Of a stretch of 64,000 nt of DNA, positions 27,605-37,368 are shown piece after piece. The stretch's first letter is position 1. Each line of letters begins with the position of its first letter. Position numbers and translations under genes: made by a program. The DNA is from Croceicoccus sp. (lineage in GTDB: Bacteria > Pseudomonadota > Alphaproteobacteria > Sphingomonadales > Sphingomonadaceae), in assembly GCA_002694745.1 (NCBI GenBank), contig NZMY01000002.1:124001-188000 (forward strand), written 5' to 3'. The notes below the pieces were generated by a model that searched no databases, was not told where the DNA came from, and worked only from the letters and a program-made list of their open reading frames with translations.

Positions 27605-30291
27605 GGCAAAACTCCCACGATCAGGTTCTGCGCCAGCAGCATGCGCCGGACTTCGTTGAACCAGTACAGGCGAATACGATAGCCCTCACCATGCGGTTCG
27701 ACCACGCCCAGCAATTCGCAGCTGCGCAGCGTTTCGCGTACGCGCGCGGGCGGCAGGTCGGTCGCGCGCGCTATGTCTTCGAAGCGGGCGATATCCATCT
27801 GCAGGATGGTACGCAGCACAAACATCGTGATCGGCGGCATGGCGGCCAGACGCGCGATGGCCGGGGCCTTGAACGTACGCACGCAGACCCGGCCCGTTTC
27901 CCGGTCGCGAAACAGGCTGCGCCGCCAGCGTTCCAGCGCGACGGCCGGATTGCCGCCGGATTCCTCGGTCAGAGCGGCGTAAAAGGCGCGGCGTGCACGC
28001 TCCTCGGGTGCGATTTCCTCTTCGAACAGCAGGGTGCCGGTATCGTCGGCGGCATATTCGAATTCGGGATCGATGCCCGCGCTCGCGCTGCGGCGTTCGA
28101 TAAGGGCGCGGATGCGTTCGACCGGCCATGCGTGCAAGCGGATCTCGTCGTCGAACAGCGGCCGGGCGCCGCGCGCCCTTTCCAGGAACGGCCAGGCTGC
28201 CCCGCCCACCGCAAAGATCCAGCAAGTGGATCCTCTCGTGTTGCGCGCAATTTCCAGGATCGCGTCGAACCGGCCCAGCCCGCCGATCGACGGGACGATC
28301 ATGCGCTGAACATCGTCGATGGCGATGCAATGCGGCCTTGCCTGCAGCGCGTCGATGATCGAGCGCGCCTCTCCGGCACAGCCCAGCCCTTGCGAGAGCG
28401 CGGCCAGCAGATCATCATCCCCGCCGTCCGCTTCCAGATGGAGGCACGGCAGGTCGGACTTGGCGGCAAGCCGCTTCAGGACTGTCGTCTTGCCGTGACC
28501 GCGATCGCCCACCACGGCCATGACGTGGCCGGGCAGCGGGGCCGCCTCGGCCGCCTCCCCCGCGACGACCAGACCTTCGGCCACCGGCCTGCCATGCGGC
28601 GCCAGCAAAGCCAGCTCGTCTTCGGAAAGCGCGACATAGCGACCGCTTTCCTCATCCGCGGTGACGCGTTCGCTCGCCTTCTCCCGTGCGCGCTGGCCCA
28701 AGATTTCGCGGATCAGCGACAGCTGGCGAATCCGCCGCGCGATCACCACGCGCGCGCCCTGTGCCATCAGGACGAAGCCGGCGGCGACACGGCCAAGGGC
28801 GCCGCCGATACCGTCGGGATTGCGCGAAACCCACGCCAGCACCGCATTGCGCGGCGCGCCCAGCCTTGCCAACGTCTCGATCCGGTCGCCCCACCAAGTC
28901 GTGATGATGAAGAGGACCGGGATCGCGAGCAGCCAGCAGAATGTCAGCAACCAGCTGTAGATCGCGCCCTTGCCGACAAGGCTGGCGGTAACCGTCAGGA
29001 TCAGGCCGACTCCGATGATCACCGATGCCACCAGACGCAGCGATCTTTTGCGCAGGGCAGCGCGCGGATCCTCTTCCTGACCCGCCCTCGCCATCGCGTC
29101 GATGACCTGCACCAGCGCTGCGCCTGCAAAGATCCAGCAGGCGATCAGCCACAACAGCCGGATCGGCGCGGGCGCGAAGAAGGCTGGGAAGAACCAGTTG
29201 AGGACCAGCAGCAGCGCGAGCCAGTCGAGCGGCCTGAGTGCGTGGCGGATCAGACCGAAAAGATAGGCAAGTAACGACGACAGGAAGGTCTGCGGCTTAT
29301 GCGCCCTTTGCGTGCGCTCCATGTCGGCCAGCACACTGCGTCCGACACCGCGCCAGAACCGAAAGACTACGACAATCAGCAAGATCTGAAAGATCAGCAG
29401 CAGGTGCCCGGCGCGAAATTCCATCAGGTCGCGGGCAAAAGCCTTCAGATCGGCAAATCCGGTGGCCAGATTATAGCGCAGGGTCAGGGCAATCTGCTTC
29501 ACCTCGCGCTTGACCTGATCCAGCCCTTCCTCGCCAAAGCCGGTTACCCGCGATCGCAAGCCCGACGAGAGCGAGGGCAGCAGGGCCAGCCTTGCCTGGT
29601 TCATGGTCTGCATCGACCGGTAGAGTGCATCGCGGCGCTTCGCGACCAGCGTGGATTCGATCCGGTCCAACTGGCCGACCCGGCGTAACAGCGCCTGCTG
29701 ATACTCGGCCAGGCGCTCTCCGGCATCATCCGACATCAGCGCGGGATCGACGGGGGGGACGGGTATCGCGATGCGTTCGCCGGGCCCGCTGCCCGACAGC
29801 GCATCGGACAATTCGCTTCTGGTCGTGCGCAGCGCCGCGATCAGTTCGCCGTACAGCGCGTCGGCGCTGGCTTCGGCGCCGGGGGCGGCAGCCACGGCAG
29901 CGACCTTGCGCGGCCATGTTAGAGCCTGCGTTTCTATCAGTTCGATCGCGGCGGTTTCATTCTCGATCCGGGCGGCTTCGGCATCGACTGCCTCGCGCGC
30001 GACACGCAACTGCGCCCGCGTGGCCGAAAGAAGACTCCGCCGCTCGGCTTCCGCAGCGGCGCGCAACTCCTCCGCCTCTGCACGCTGGAGGGCGGCCGCT
30101 TCGCCGAGATCGGCGGTCTGGGCTGCGGCATCGGCCTCGCTTTGCACAGCGGCAACATCGGAGGCGGCACTATCGTCCTGCGCAAAGGCGTTCGCCAATC
30201 CCGAAAGAGGCGATAACCAAAGGAGGATGGCGATCAGCAGGAAGCCGATGGATCGGGCATTCAGCCTGCTATGTGCCCCGCCCCCGCGCAT
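27601..30291 (-). CDS. Membrane-anchored coiled-coil P-loop ATPase, unknown function
   Basis: 896 residues from ATG 30291, which has AAGGAG 5 bases upstream; earlier in-frame codons lack this. In order: a signal peptide (to about 38, ending AFAQ); a periplasmic Ala/Glu-rich coiled coil (about 45-115) and linker; hydrophobic helices at about 295-315, 360-385, 385-410, 435-460 and 465-485; a cytosolic P-loop domain with Walker A VVGDRGHGKTT (about 630) and Walker B CIAIDD (about 690); and a C-terminal winged-helix-like segment (FEDIARATDLPPARVRETLRSCELLG). The order recalls a MscK-like periplasmic arm joined to an AAA/ORC-type switch. I do not recognise a characterised homologue. It is coupled to the MscS gene. 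Confidence 0.85.
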   Translation of the reverse strand: MRGGGAHSRLNARSIGFLLIAILLWLSPLSGLANAFAQDDSAASDVAAVQSEADAAAQTADLGEAAALQRAEAEELRAAAEAERRSLLSATRAQLRVAREAVDAEAARIENETAAIELIETQALTWPRKVAAVAAAPGAEASADALYGELIAALRTTRSELSDALSGSGPGERIAIPVPPVDPALMSDDAGERLAEYQQALLRRVGQLDRIESTLVAKRRDALYRSMQTMNQARLALLPSLSSGLRSRVTGFGEEGLDQVKREVKQIALTLRYNLATGFADLKAFARDLMEFRAGHLLLIFQILLIVVVFRFWRGVGRSVLADMERTQRAHKPQTFLSSLLAYLFGLIRHALRPLDWLALLLVLNWFFPAFFAPAPIRLLWLIACWIFAGAALVQVIDAMARAGQEEDPRAALRKRSLRLVASVIIGVGLILTVTASLVGKGAIYSWLLTFCWLLAIPVLFIITTWWGDRIETLARLGAPRNAVLAWVSRNPDGIGGALGRVAAGFVLMAQGARVVIARRIRQLSLIREILGQRAREKASERVTADEESGRYVALSEDELALLAPHGRPVAEGLVVAGEAAEAAPLPGHVMAVVGDRGHGKTTVLKRLAAKSDLPCLHLEADGGDDDLLAALSQGLGCAGEARSIIDALQARPHCIAIDDVQRMIVPSIGGLGRFDAILEIARNTRGSTCWIFAVGGAAWPFLERARGARPLFDDEIRLHAWPVERIRALIERRSASAGIDPEFEYAADDTGTLLFEEEIAPEERARRAFYAALTEESGGNPAVALERWRRSLFRDRETGRVCVRTFKAPAIARLAAMPPITMFVLRTILQMDIARFEDIARATDLPPARVRETLRSCELLGVVEPHGEGYRIRLYWFNEVRRMLLAQNLIVGVLP

Positions 30292-30458
30292 CGTGCTCCT
30301 TCCCCAAGAGACAGCCGCCAATAGCAGGGGATATCCCCGAAAACGCAGGTGTCCGCTTGCCGGGAACGTCCCCTGTCCGCTGCGATCTGTCAACGGCAGA
30401 GCCCAGGTGCGGTCAGGACGTGACGCGAAATCCGCATTCAGTCGCCGCGAAGGCAGCC

Positions 30459-31562
30459 TTAGTCCAACCGGGCGACCCAGCCATGCGTATCGGGTTCCAG
30501 CCCGCGCTGGATGCCCGTCAGCCGGTTCTTCATCTTTTGCGTCAACTGCCCGGGGCCGCCGCTGCCGATGGTGAATTCGCCGTCATGGCCCGCAACCCTG
30601 CCGACGGCCGTCACGACCGCCGCGGTGCCGCAGGCGAAGCATTCGACCAGCCGCCCCGTCGTCGCATCCTCGCGCCATTGTTCAAGGCTGTAGCGGCCTT
30701 CCTCGACGGTCAGCCCTTCCTCGCGCAGCAGGGTAATCAGGCTGTCGCGCGTGATGCCGGGCAGGATCGTGCCGGTCAGCGCGGGCGTCAGCACCGTGCC
30801 GTCGTCGAACACGAAGAACAGGTTCATGCCGCCCAGTTCCTCGATCCACTTGCGTTCTGCCGCATCGAGGAAGACGACCTGGTCGTGCCCGCGCTCGATC
30901 GCTTCGGCCTGCGGGACAAGGCTCGCCGCGTAATTGCCGCCGCATTTGGCCGCACCGGTGCCGCCGGGGGCCGCGCGGGTGTAGTCGCTGGACACCCAGA
31001 TCGACACGGCAGGCGCGCCCGACTTGAAGTAATTGCCGGCCGGGCTGGCGATCACCATGAACTTGTAGCGCTTGGCCGGGCGCACGCCCAGGAACACTTC
31101 GGACGCGAACATGAAAGGCCGCAGATAAAGCGAGGCGCCTTCGAGATCGGGAATCCACGCGGCGTCCTTTTCGACCAGCAGGCGGACCGATTCCAGGAAC
31201 AGCTCCTCGGGCAGGTCAGGCATGGCCATGCGCCGCGCCGAGACGTTGAAGCGTTTCGCATTCGCCTCCGGCCGGAACAGCGCGGTGCTGCCGTCGGGAT
31301 GGCGATAGGCTTTCATCCCTTCGAAAATTTCCTGCGCGTAATGCAGCACCGCCGCCGCAGGATCGAGCGCGATCGGTCCGCGCGGGCCCAGCGTCGCATT
31401 GTGCCAGCCCTCGCCCTCGGCCCAGTCGACCATGATCATGTGATCGCTGAACAGCGTGCCGAACCCCGGGTTTTCCAGCAACTGCACGCGCGTTTCATCG
31501 GGCACGGGCGCGGGATGCGCCAGGGTGATAAATTCGGTCGGCGCAGCGGCGGTCGTCGCCAT
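30459..31562 (-). CDS. ilvE: Branched-chain amino acid aminotransferase
   Basis: 367 residues, the long (class IV, BCAT2-like) form. The PLP lysine lies in GGTGAAKCGGNYAAS (about residue 213), with the family blocks YLRPFMFASEVFLGVRP and ACGTAAVVTAVGRV. It transfers amino groups between glutamate and the keto acids of Leu, Ile and Val in the cytosol. It is monocistronic in appearance, with 166 bp to the ATPase gene downstream. Confidence 0.96.
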   Translation of the reverse strand: MATTAAAPTEFITLAHPAPVPDETRVQLLENPGFGTLFSDHMIMVDWAEGEGWHNATLGPRGPIALDPAAAVLHYAQEIFEGMKAYRHPDGSTALFRPEANAKRFNVSARRMAMPDLPEELFLESVRLLVEKDAAWIPDLEGASLYLRPFMFASEVFLGVRPAKRYKFMVIASPAGNYFKSGAPAVSIWVSSDYTRAAPGGTGAAKCGGNYAASLVPQAEAIERGHDQVVFLDAAERKWIEELGGMNLFFVFDDGTVLTPALTGTILPGITRDSLITLLREEGLTVEEGRYSLEQWREDATTGRLVECFACGTAAVVTAVGRVAGHDGEFTIGSGGPGQLTQKMKNRLTGIQRGLEPDTHGWVARLD

Positions 31563-31658
31563 GGATCAGTCTCTCACTTCAGCGGCAATTATCGAAGGAT
31601 CGCGGTTAGGCGCACGCGCCCATCGTTGCAAGAGGGAGCAAGGCCCCGCAACAAGCCT

Positions 31659-33968
31659 CTACCGCCCGCCGGGCGGCACGCCGTTCCTTTCGAGGAAGTG
31701 GACGATATTCCCGTAATAATGCTGCGTGATTACCGGGCCCGACACGACATGGCCGAAACCGGGATAGAGCATCATCTCGAACGGCACATTCGCTTCCTGC
31801 ATCGCGGCGACCATGGCGGTGGAATTGTCCATCACGACATTGTCGTCGCTCATCCCGTGGATGATGAGCAGCGGGTCGGCGATTTTCGCGGCATCCGCGA
31901 TCGTGTTGGATGCCTCGTAGGCTTCGGGCACCTCGCGCGGGTCGCCCATGTAGCGTTCGGTGTAGAACGTGTCGTAGAGTTCCCACTTCGTCACCGAGGA
32001 TGCCGCGACGCCCGCCGCATAGAAACCGGGATCAGCTTCCAGCATCTTGAGCGTCATGTATCCGCCATAGCTGCCGCCATAGATCGCGATGCGGTCGGGA
32101 TCGACGAAAGGCAGGGTCTTCAGCCATGCGCCGCCGGTCTTCTGGTCGGCGACCTCTACGCTGCCCATCGCCTTGCGGATCTGCTTTTCGAATTCGACGC
32201 CGCGATAGTCGGAACCGCGATTGTCAATCTCGAACCAGATATAGCCGAGGTCGACGAAATATTGCGCGATGGTCGAACCCCAGGCGCTGTCGACCTGCTG
32301 CGCATGCGGCCCGCCATAGTGATAGAACATCACCGGATAGCGCTTGCCCTTCTCCATCGCCGGAACCAGCATCTTCCAGTAAAGCGTGCTGCCGTCCTCG
32401 GCCTTCAGCGTGCCGAAACGCGTGACCGCATGGCTGGCGGCAAACGGCGCATAGGGATGATCGGCATCCAGCGCGTTTTCCATCAGCCAGGTTAGCCGCT
32501 GCCCGGCATTGTCGGCAAGGTAATATTGCGTGGGCTGCGCCGGGTTCGACCGGTTCACGATCATGGTGCGCCCTGCCCCGTCCATCGAACCGCCATGGAA
32601 CCATCCCGGCTGGGTCAGCCGTTCGGGCACGCCGCCGTTTGCATAGTCGAGGCGGTAGATATGGTTCTCCAGCGGGCTATCCTTGCGTCCCTTGAACCAC
32701 AACTGCCCTGCCGCCTCGTCCACGCCGAGCAGGCCGGTCACGACCCAGTCGCCGCTGGTCAGCTGGGTCCATTGTCCGCCTGCAAACCGCCACAGATGCG
32801 CGAACCCGCTGCGTTCCGACTTCCAGATCAGCGAGCCGTCCTTGAGGAAGCGATAATCGGAGAACTGGTTGATCCAGTGGCCTTCCGCCGCGGTTTCGCT
32901 GAACACCAGCGTACTTGCGCCCGTCGCGGGATCGACCCTCAGCATGTCGAGTCGGCTTTGCGCACGGTTCTGGCGCTGGACATAGAGCGACCCGTCGGGC
33001 GCCCAGTCGACGCGGGTGACATAGATGTCCCGCTCGGACCCGAGGTCGGCCTTGGTCAGGTTTCCGCCGTCGGCATCCATGACATAGAGGTCGATCTCGA
33101 CATTCGCCGTGCCTGCCAGCGGATAGTGCTGTTCATAGGTGCTGGTGCTGCCCGCACCGATCGCGGTGCGCGTGACGACTGCGACGGGTGCCTCGTCATA
33201 GCGCAGGACAGCGATACGCTTGCCGGCGGGGCCCCATTTATAGCCATAGTCGCGGTCCATTTCCTCCTGCGCGACGAATTCTGCCTCGCCCCAGTGGACT
33301 GTGTCGCTGTCTTCCTCGGGCGTGATGGCGACCGGCGTCCCGCCGACCGGTGCGACATAAAGCCGCCCCTCGCGCACGAAGGACACTTTCGTATTGTCGG
33401 GTGAGATCGCAGGATTGAGCTCGCCTTCCTCGCTGTCGGTCAGGCGGGTGATGCTGCCATCCAGCCGGGCAAGGAACAAATCGCCGTCCAGCGGCACCAG
33501 GATCGACTGCGAATCCTCGGACCATTCATAGGACACGATGCCTTTCAGGCTGGCGATGCGCGCACGTTCGCGCTGCATCTTCTCTGCCTCGGACAATTCG
33601 CGGCCCGGTCCGAACGCTTCGGAATCGACCAGCATCGACCATTCGCCGCTCTGCCGGTCATAGGCCCACAGATCATAGCGATAGCGGTCGTCGTCGCGCG
33701 GGCGCAGCAGGGTGAGCCAGCGGCCGTCGGGCGACAGCTTCATCGCGCGCGGCGATGCACCGTTCAGCGACGGGCTGCCCGCGATGCGTTCGAGGGTCAG
33801 GTCCTTTTGCGGGACATCGGGAACCGGCATCGGCGTCGATGCGGTGCCGGGCAGATCATAGGCCTGTTTCGCCATGGCAGTTCCTCCGATCATGGCGCCC
33901 AGAACGATGGCGGACGCGGCAAGACGCAGAAATCGGGAAGTCGAACGGGGCATGGCATGGTCCGGCAT
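31659..33968 (-). CDS. S9 family peptidase (dipeptidyl-peptidase IV type), exported
   Basis: 769 residues. A signal peptide (cleavage near GTAMA-K, about 34) is followed by a DPP-IV N-terminal beta-propeller (about 60-500) and an alpha/beta hydrolase domain. Catalytic residues are visible: Ser in GGSYGGYMTLKML, Asp in HGMSDDNVVMDNS and His in YPGFGHVVSG. The propeller contains the double-Glu-like motif EEMDRDYGY region found in DPP-IV homologues. It probably trims dipeptides from peptides in the periplasm. Start is ATG 33968 or 33953. Confidence 0.94.
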   Translation of the reverse strand: MPDHAMPRSTSRFLRLAASAIVLGAMIGGTAMAKQAYDLPGTASTPMPVPDVPQKDLTLERIAGSPSLNGASPRAMKLSPDGRWLTLLRPRDDDRYRYDLWAYDRQSGEWSMLVDSEAFGPGRELSEAEKMQRERARIASLKGIVSYEWSEDSQSILVPLDGDLFLARLDGSITRLTDSEEGELNPAISPDNTKVSFVREGRLYVAPVGGTPVAITPEEDSDTVHWGEAEFVAQEEMDRDYGYKWGPAGKRIAVLRYDEAPVAVVTRTAIGAGSTSTYEQHYPLAGTANVEIDLYVMDADGGNLTKADLGSERDIYVTRVDWAPDGSLYVQRQNRAQSRLDMLRVDPATGASTLVFSETAAEGHWINQFSDYRFLKDGSLIWKSERSGFAHLWRFAGGQWTQLTSGDWVVTGLLGVDEAAGQLWFKGRKDSPLENHIYRLDYANGGVPERLTQPGWFHGGSMDGAGRTMIVNRSNPAQPTQYYLADNAGQRLTWLMENALDADHPYAPFAASHAVTRFGTLKAEDGSTLYWKMLVPAMEKGKRYPVMFYHYGGPHAQQVDSAWGSTIAQYFVDLGYIWFEIDNRGSDYRGVEFEKQIRKAMGSVEVADQKTGGAWLKTLPFVDPDRIAIYGGSYGGYMTLKMLEADPGFYAAGVAASSVTKWELYDTFYTERYMGDPREVPEAYEASNTIADAAKIADPLLIIHGMSDDNVVMDNSTAMVAAMQEANVPFEMMLYPGFGHVVSGPVITQHYYGNIVHFLERNGVPPGGR

Positions 33969-34060
33969 GTTTGAGAACGCGCCGCTTCATTGGACAAAGC
34001 GATTACAAATGCAACCGTTGCTCCGACCCGCGCTCCATCCGCGCCCCTATACGCAGATGC

Positions 34061-34092
34061 AAAAAGGGCGGCCCCCACAGGAACCGCCCTTT
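34061..34092 (-). terminator. Terminator of trmD-rplS
   Basis: On the minus strand AAAGGGCGG pairs with CCGCCCTTT across a 12-nt loop and runs into TTTTT, 25 bases after the rplS stop. Confidence 0.9.
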
Positions 34093-34116
34093 CGTGTCTC
34101 GCTTGTGCGCGAAGGC

Positions 34117-34485
34117 TTACGCGTTCTCGCGAACCGTCTTGCGCTCCGCAATACGCGCGCTCTTGCCGGTACGGCCGCGCAGGTAATACAGCTTTGCACG
34201 ACGCACGACGCCGCGGCGGACCACGGTGATGCTGTCTATGTTGGGCGAGTAGAGCGGGAAAACACGCTCCACGCCTTCGCCGAAGCTCATCTTGCGAACG
34301 GTGAAGTTCGAACCCATGCCGCGGTTCGAACGCGCGATCACGACGCCTTCGTAGTTCTGCACACGCTCACGCGTGCCTTCCACGACGCGCACGCCGACGC
34401 GCACGGTGTCGCCCGCGCGGAATTCCGGAATATCCTTGCCGAGGCCTGCAATGGCCTCCGCTTCAAGCTGCTGGATCAGGTTCAT
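34117..34485 (-). CDS. rplS: 50S ribosomal protein L19
   Basis: 122 residues, the normal L19 length. Recognisable throughout: [79 protein letters not shown]. It sits at the 30S-50S interface. Its ATG overlaps the trmD stop by 4 bp. The usual upstream partners rpsP and rimM are not next to this pair here. Confidence 0.98.
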   Translation of the reverse strand: MNLIQQLEAEAIAGLGKDIPEFRAGDTVRVGVRVVEGTRERVQNYEGVVIARSNRGMGSNFTVRKMSFGEGVERVFPLYSPNIDSITVVRRGVVRRAKLYYLRGRTGKSARIAERKTVRENA

Positions 34486-35228
34486 GTGCCTGTGCCTTCA
34501 TCATCGTGCCGCGCGCCAGAGGCAGGCTGTCCCCGAACGTCACCATGACGTTCCCAAAGGTCCGGCCTGCGTAACCGTGTATCGTCCTCGCCGCGCTGCT
34601 TTCGCCACGCCGCGATCTTCGCATGATCCCCCGATCGCAGCACTTCAGGGATCGTGCGCCCTTCCCATTCGACAGGTCGGGTAAAATGCGGATATTCGAG
34701 CAGACCGTTCTCGAACGATTCCTCGACTCCGCTGGAAGCCGCGCCCATTACGCCGGGAAGCAGCCGAATGCAAGCGTCGAGCAGCATGATCGCGGCAGGC
34801 TCTCCGCCCGACAGCACGATGTCGCCGACCGACACTTCCTCGACATCGCGACCTTCGAAGATACGCTCGTCGAAACCCTCGAACCGGCCGCACAGCACGA
34901 TCGCGCCCGGCCCGGCGGCCAGTTCGCGCACGCGAGCCTGTGTCAGCGGTCGTCCGCGCGGCGTCATCGCCAGCACCGGCGCGCCGGGGTTCAGCCCGCG
35001 CGCATGGTCGATCGCAGCGGCCAGCACATCGACTTTCAGCACCATGCCCGCGCCGCCGCCCGCGGGCGTGTCGTCGACCGTGCGATGCTTGTCGGCGGCA
35101 AAATCACGGATCTGAACGGTGCTTAGCGACCATGCCCCCGATTCCAGCGCGCGGCCGGCAAGGCTGATGCCCAGCGGTCCGGGAAACATCTCTGGGTAAA
35201 GAGTCAGTATTGTCGCGGCAAAGCTCAT
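34482..35228 (-). CDS. trmD: tRNA (guanine37-N1)-methyltransferase
   Basis: 248 residues. It makes m1G37 in tRNA and prevents frameshifting. The deep trefoil-knot SAM site is visible in [14 protein letters not shown] (about 111-124) and [26 protein letters not shown] (about 132-157), with the N-terminal [20 protein letters not shown]. It is upstream of and overlapping rplS, a conserved pairing. Confidence 0.97.
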   Translation of the reverse strand: MSFAATILTLYPEMFPGPLGISLAGRALESGAWSLSTVQIRDFAADKHRTVDDTPAGGGAGMVLKVDVLAAAIDHARGLNPGAPVLAMTPRGRPLTQARVRELAAGPGAIVLCGRFEGFDERIFEGRDVEEVSVGDIVLSGGEPAAIMLLDACIRLLPGVMGAASSGVEESFENGLLEYPHFTRPVEWEGRTIPEVLRSGDHAKIAAWRKQRGEDDTRLRRPDLWERHGDVRGQPASGARHDDEGTGT

Positions 35229-35259
35229 CGCGCTCCGTTAGCGGTAGCGAGCCGATCCT

Positions 35260-36072
35260 TCAATCGCCGCAACCGCCGCAACCGCCCCCGCCGCCGTCTC
35301 CGCCGCCATCGCTGCCGCATCCGCCGGAAGAGCTGGCATACATCCGATGAAACGGGTCAAGCGTCGTGCCGGCCAGCACGGCGGGACCGAACAATGCGAC
35401 CGCCATGCCGAATTCCGTCTCGCGCGGGGCGCGCTGCAGCCTTTCCTCCCGCGCGCGAAGCGAGGCCAGCTCTGCCCGTCCCGCCTTGGTCGCGGTGTCG
35501 AGGATCTGGAAACGCGCGATAACCGCCAGCAGGGTCACGAGGACGAACACGATCAAAAAACCGACGCTTTCCTCGCGCAGCACGCCCAGCCGCCAGCGCA
35601 TGATCCCGATCAGCAGCAGCGCCAGTATGGGGAGGGTCTGCACGATGCGTACGCGGATTTCGCCGCCCTCTTCCATCGCCAGCCCCAGGGCGCGCAAACG
35701 GGCGTGGATCGTCTGCGCCGCACCGGACACCGCGCGGACCAGTTGCGCAGCGGTGAACTTGCGGCTTGTCGACAGCAAGGCCCGCTGCGCCTCGGTCGAT
35801 CCGCCGCCCGCGCGCGGGATCGACAAGGCGTTCAGTCCGTCCACCGCCAGCCTTCCCTCCGCCGCCAGCCGCGCTCCGACCGCCTGCGCCAGCTGCACGC
35901 GCCCGCCGGCGAGCACGGCGATATGCTCCTCGTCGTTCAGCCCGCCCGGTCGGCCATCGGGTATGAATGCGCTCTGCAGGGCCTTGCCCAGTACCAGCGC
36001 CGCCACGAAGGCAGCGGCGTGAAATGCCAGATAGGCCCCTGCGCTCCAGTCGAGCGGATTCCAACCGTGCAT
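35260..36072 (-). CDS. TIGR04222-type membrane protein with Gly/Cys-rich tail
   Basis: 270 residues from ATG 36072 (MHGWNPLDWSAGAYLAF); the frame is open to 36132. An N-terminal helix (about 12-30), a soluble part with VQLAQAVGARLAAEGRLAVDG, two adjacent helices (about 145-185), and a terminal tail of Gly, Cys, Ser and Asp. That tail is a known trait of the TIGR04222 group, not a peptide precursor. Function is unknown. It follows a GRDP-like gene, the usual partner. Confidence 0.75.
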   Translation of the reverse strand: MHGWNPLDWSAGAYLAFHAAAFVAALVLGKALQSAFIPDGRPGGLNDEEHIAVLAGGRVQLAQAVGARLAAEGRLAVDGLNALSIPRAGGGSTEAQRALLSTSRKFTAAQLVRAVSGAAQTIHARLRALGLAMEEGGEIRVRIVQTLPILALLLIGIMRWRLGVLREESVGFLIVFVLVTLLAVIARFQILDTATKAGRAELASLRAREERLQRAPRETEFGMAVALFGPAVLAGTTLDPFHRMYASSSGGCGSDGGGDGGGGGCGGCGD

Positions 36073-36100
36073 CGCGCGTACACCCTCCAGATTCGGCGCA

Positions 36101-36655
36101 TCACCACAGGATGAAGACAAGCATAGCAGCACAGATTGCCAAAACGGTTACGATCAATGCCGCCCGTTTCGGAACAAGGAGATAGTCGCGCGTGCGGACC
36201 CTGCGGGCCTGCGGATCGCGATAGAGCCGCTTTTGCGCCGCCGGCCAGATATCCGCAGGAGACGGGCCGAAGATCCGCTCATAGCTGGCAAGCGTGTCGG
36301 CATATTGCCGGAAATAGCGATCGCGTTCCGCCTGTCCGCCCGCGGTCGGACCGTGATGCAGCGGGCCGCCCAGTATCTCGGGGCAAAAGCGTTCCCAATA
36401 GTCGCGGCTGTAGGTCAGGTGCAGATGCCATGCCTGATCGACCGCATCGGATGGCGTAACCGGATGGCCCGCGCGCATCGCCAGAAAGCAGAAGCGGCGA
36501 TATTCCTCCACCACCCTGTCGGCATAGGTCCGGTCCCAGCCATTTTCGCGGGCCAGCCGGTCGATAAAGCCGAATTCCGCGTCGGCAGGCCCGACCTGAT
36601 AGGATGACAGCGATTGCCAGAGCCGCAGATCGTCATCCTGCCCCGGCCTGTCCAT
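36101..36655 (-). CDS. Glycine-rich-domain (GRDP-like) protein
   Basis: 184 residues. The region YQVGPADAEFGFIDRLARENGW, AVDQAWHLHLTYSRDYW and CPEILGGPLHHGPTAGG matches the glycine-rich domain-containing protein-like family (PF07173 type), conserved histidines included. A single C-terminal helix (about 163-183) anchors it. It is 28 bp upstream of the TIGR04222 gene and 7 bp downstream of pgsA. No biochemical role is known to me. Confidence 0.78.
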   Translation of the reverse strand: MDRPGQDDDLRLWQSLSSYQVGPADAEFGFIDRLARENGWDRTYADRVVEEYRRFCFLAMRAGHPVTPSDAVDQAWHLHLTYSRDYWERFCPEILGGPLHHGPTAGGQAERDRYFRQYADTLASYERIFGPSPADIWPAAQKRLYRDPQARRVRTRDYLLVPKRAALIVTVLAICAAMLVFILW

Positions 36656-36662
36656 CCGTCGG

Positions 36663-37241
36663 TCAGTCCATGTGCTTCAGGCCGACGCGTAGGTAATCCC
36701 AGCCGGTCACGACCGTCAGCACCGCCGCCGCCCACAGGCATACGAGGCCCGTGATCCGGATCCATTCCATCGCGGGCAAGGCGCCTGCAAGGATCAGCGC
36801 GCCCAGCGCGATGATCTGCGCGGTCGTCTTCCATTTCGCCAGCTTGGACACCGGCACCGACACCTGCACCCCGGCCAGGAATTCGCGCAAACCAGACACC
36901 GCGATTTCCCGCAGCAATATGACAAGACCCGCCAGCACATGCAGATCGCCCGCATAAGGCCCGGACAAGCCGCCCTTCGCGGCCAGCACCAGAATGACCG
37001 CGCCGATCATTAGCTTGTCGGCAATGGGGTCGAGGAATACGCCCAGCCTGCTGACCCGCCCGCTGGAGCGCGCGAGATAGCCGTCGAAATAATCGGTGAT
37101 CCCGGCCAGCGAATACAGCACGAAGGCAATGCCGTGCCCCAGCGCCCATCCGGGCCACCACAGCAGGCCGACCAGAAGCGGAACCGCGAAAATGCGCGAA
37201 AGCGTCAGAAGATTGGGAAGTGTCAACATAGATTCGGCCAT
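36663..37241 (-). CDS. pgsA: CDP-diacylglycerol-glycerol-3-phosphate 3-phosphatidyltransferase
   Basis: 192 residues from ATG 37241; ATG 37229 (MLTLPNLLTLSR) is equally possible. The CDP-alcohol phosphotransferase signature DG-x2-AR-x8-G-x3-D-x3-D is complete (DGYLARSSGRVSRLGVFLD, then PIAD). Several membrane helices. It makes phosphatidylglycerophosphate, the first committed step to phosphatidylglycerol and cardiolipin. It diverges from the LplT-like lysophospholipid transporter gene, an apt neighbour. Confidence 0.95.
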   Translation of the reverse strand: MAESMLTLPNLLTLSRIFAVPLLVGLLWWPGWALGHGIAFVLYSLAGITDYFDGYLARSSGRVSRLGVFLDPIADKLMIGAVILVLAAKGGLSGPYAGDLHVLAGLVILLREIAVSGLREFLAGVQVSVPVSKLAKWKTTAQIIALGALILAGALPAMEWIRITGLVCLWAAAVLTVVTGWDYLRVGLKHMD

Positions 37242-37368
37242 GCTGTAGCCCGAAACGGCCAACCAGCCAAAGCGCGCACCACGCGTCTTGACCCGTTTTA
37301 ATCGTCCGAACGCAACGCGCGGGCTTGTACGGTTCGGGATGGTCGGTAAGGACGGGCGCCGACCCATC

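Noticed and set aside
35260-35345. Gly/Cys-rich end as a ribosomally made peptide precursor
   Set aside because: It is the C-terminal tail of a membrane protein, typical of the TIGR04222 group, with no modification enzymes nearby.
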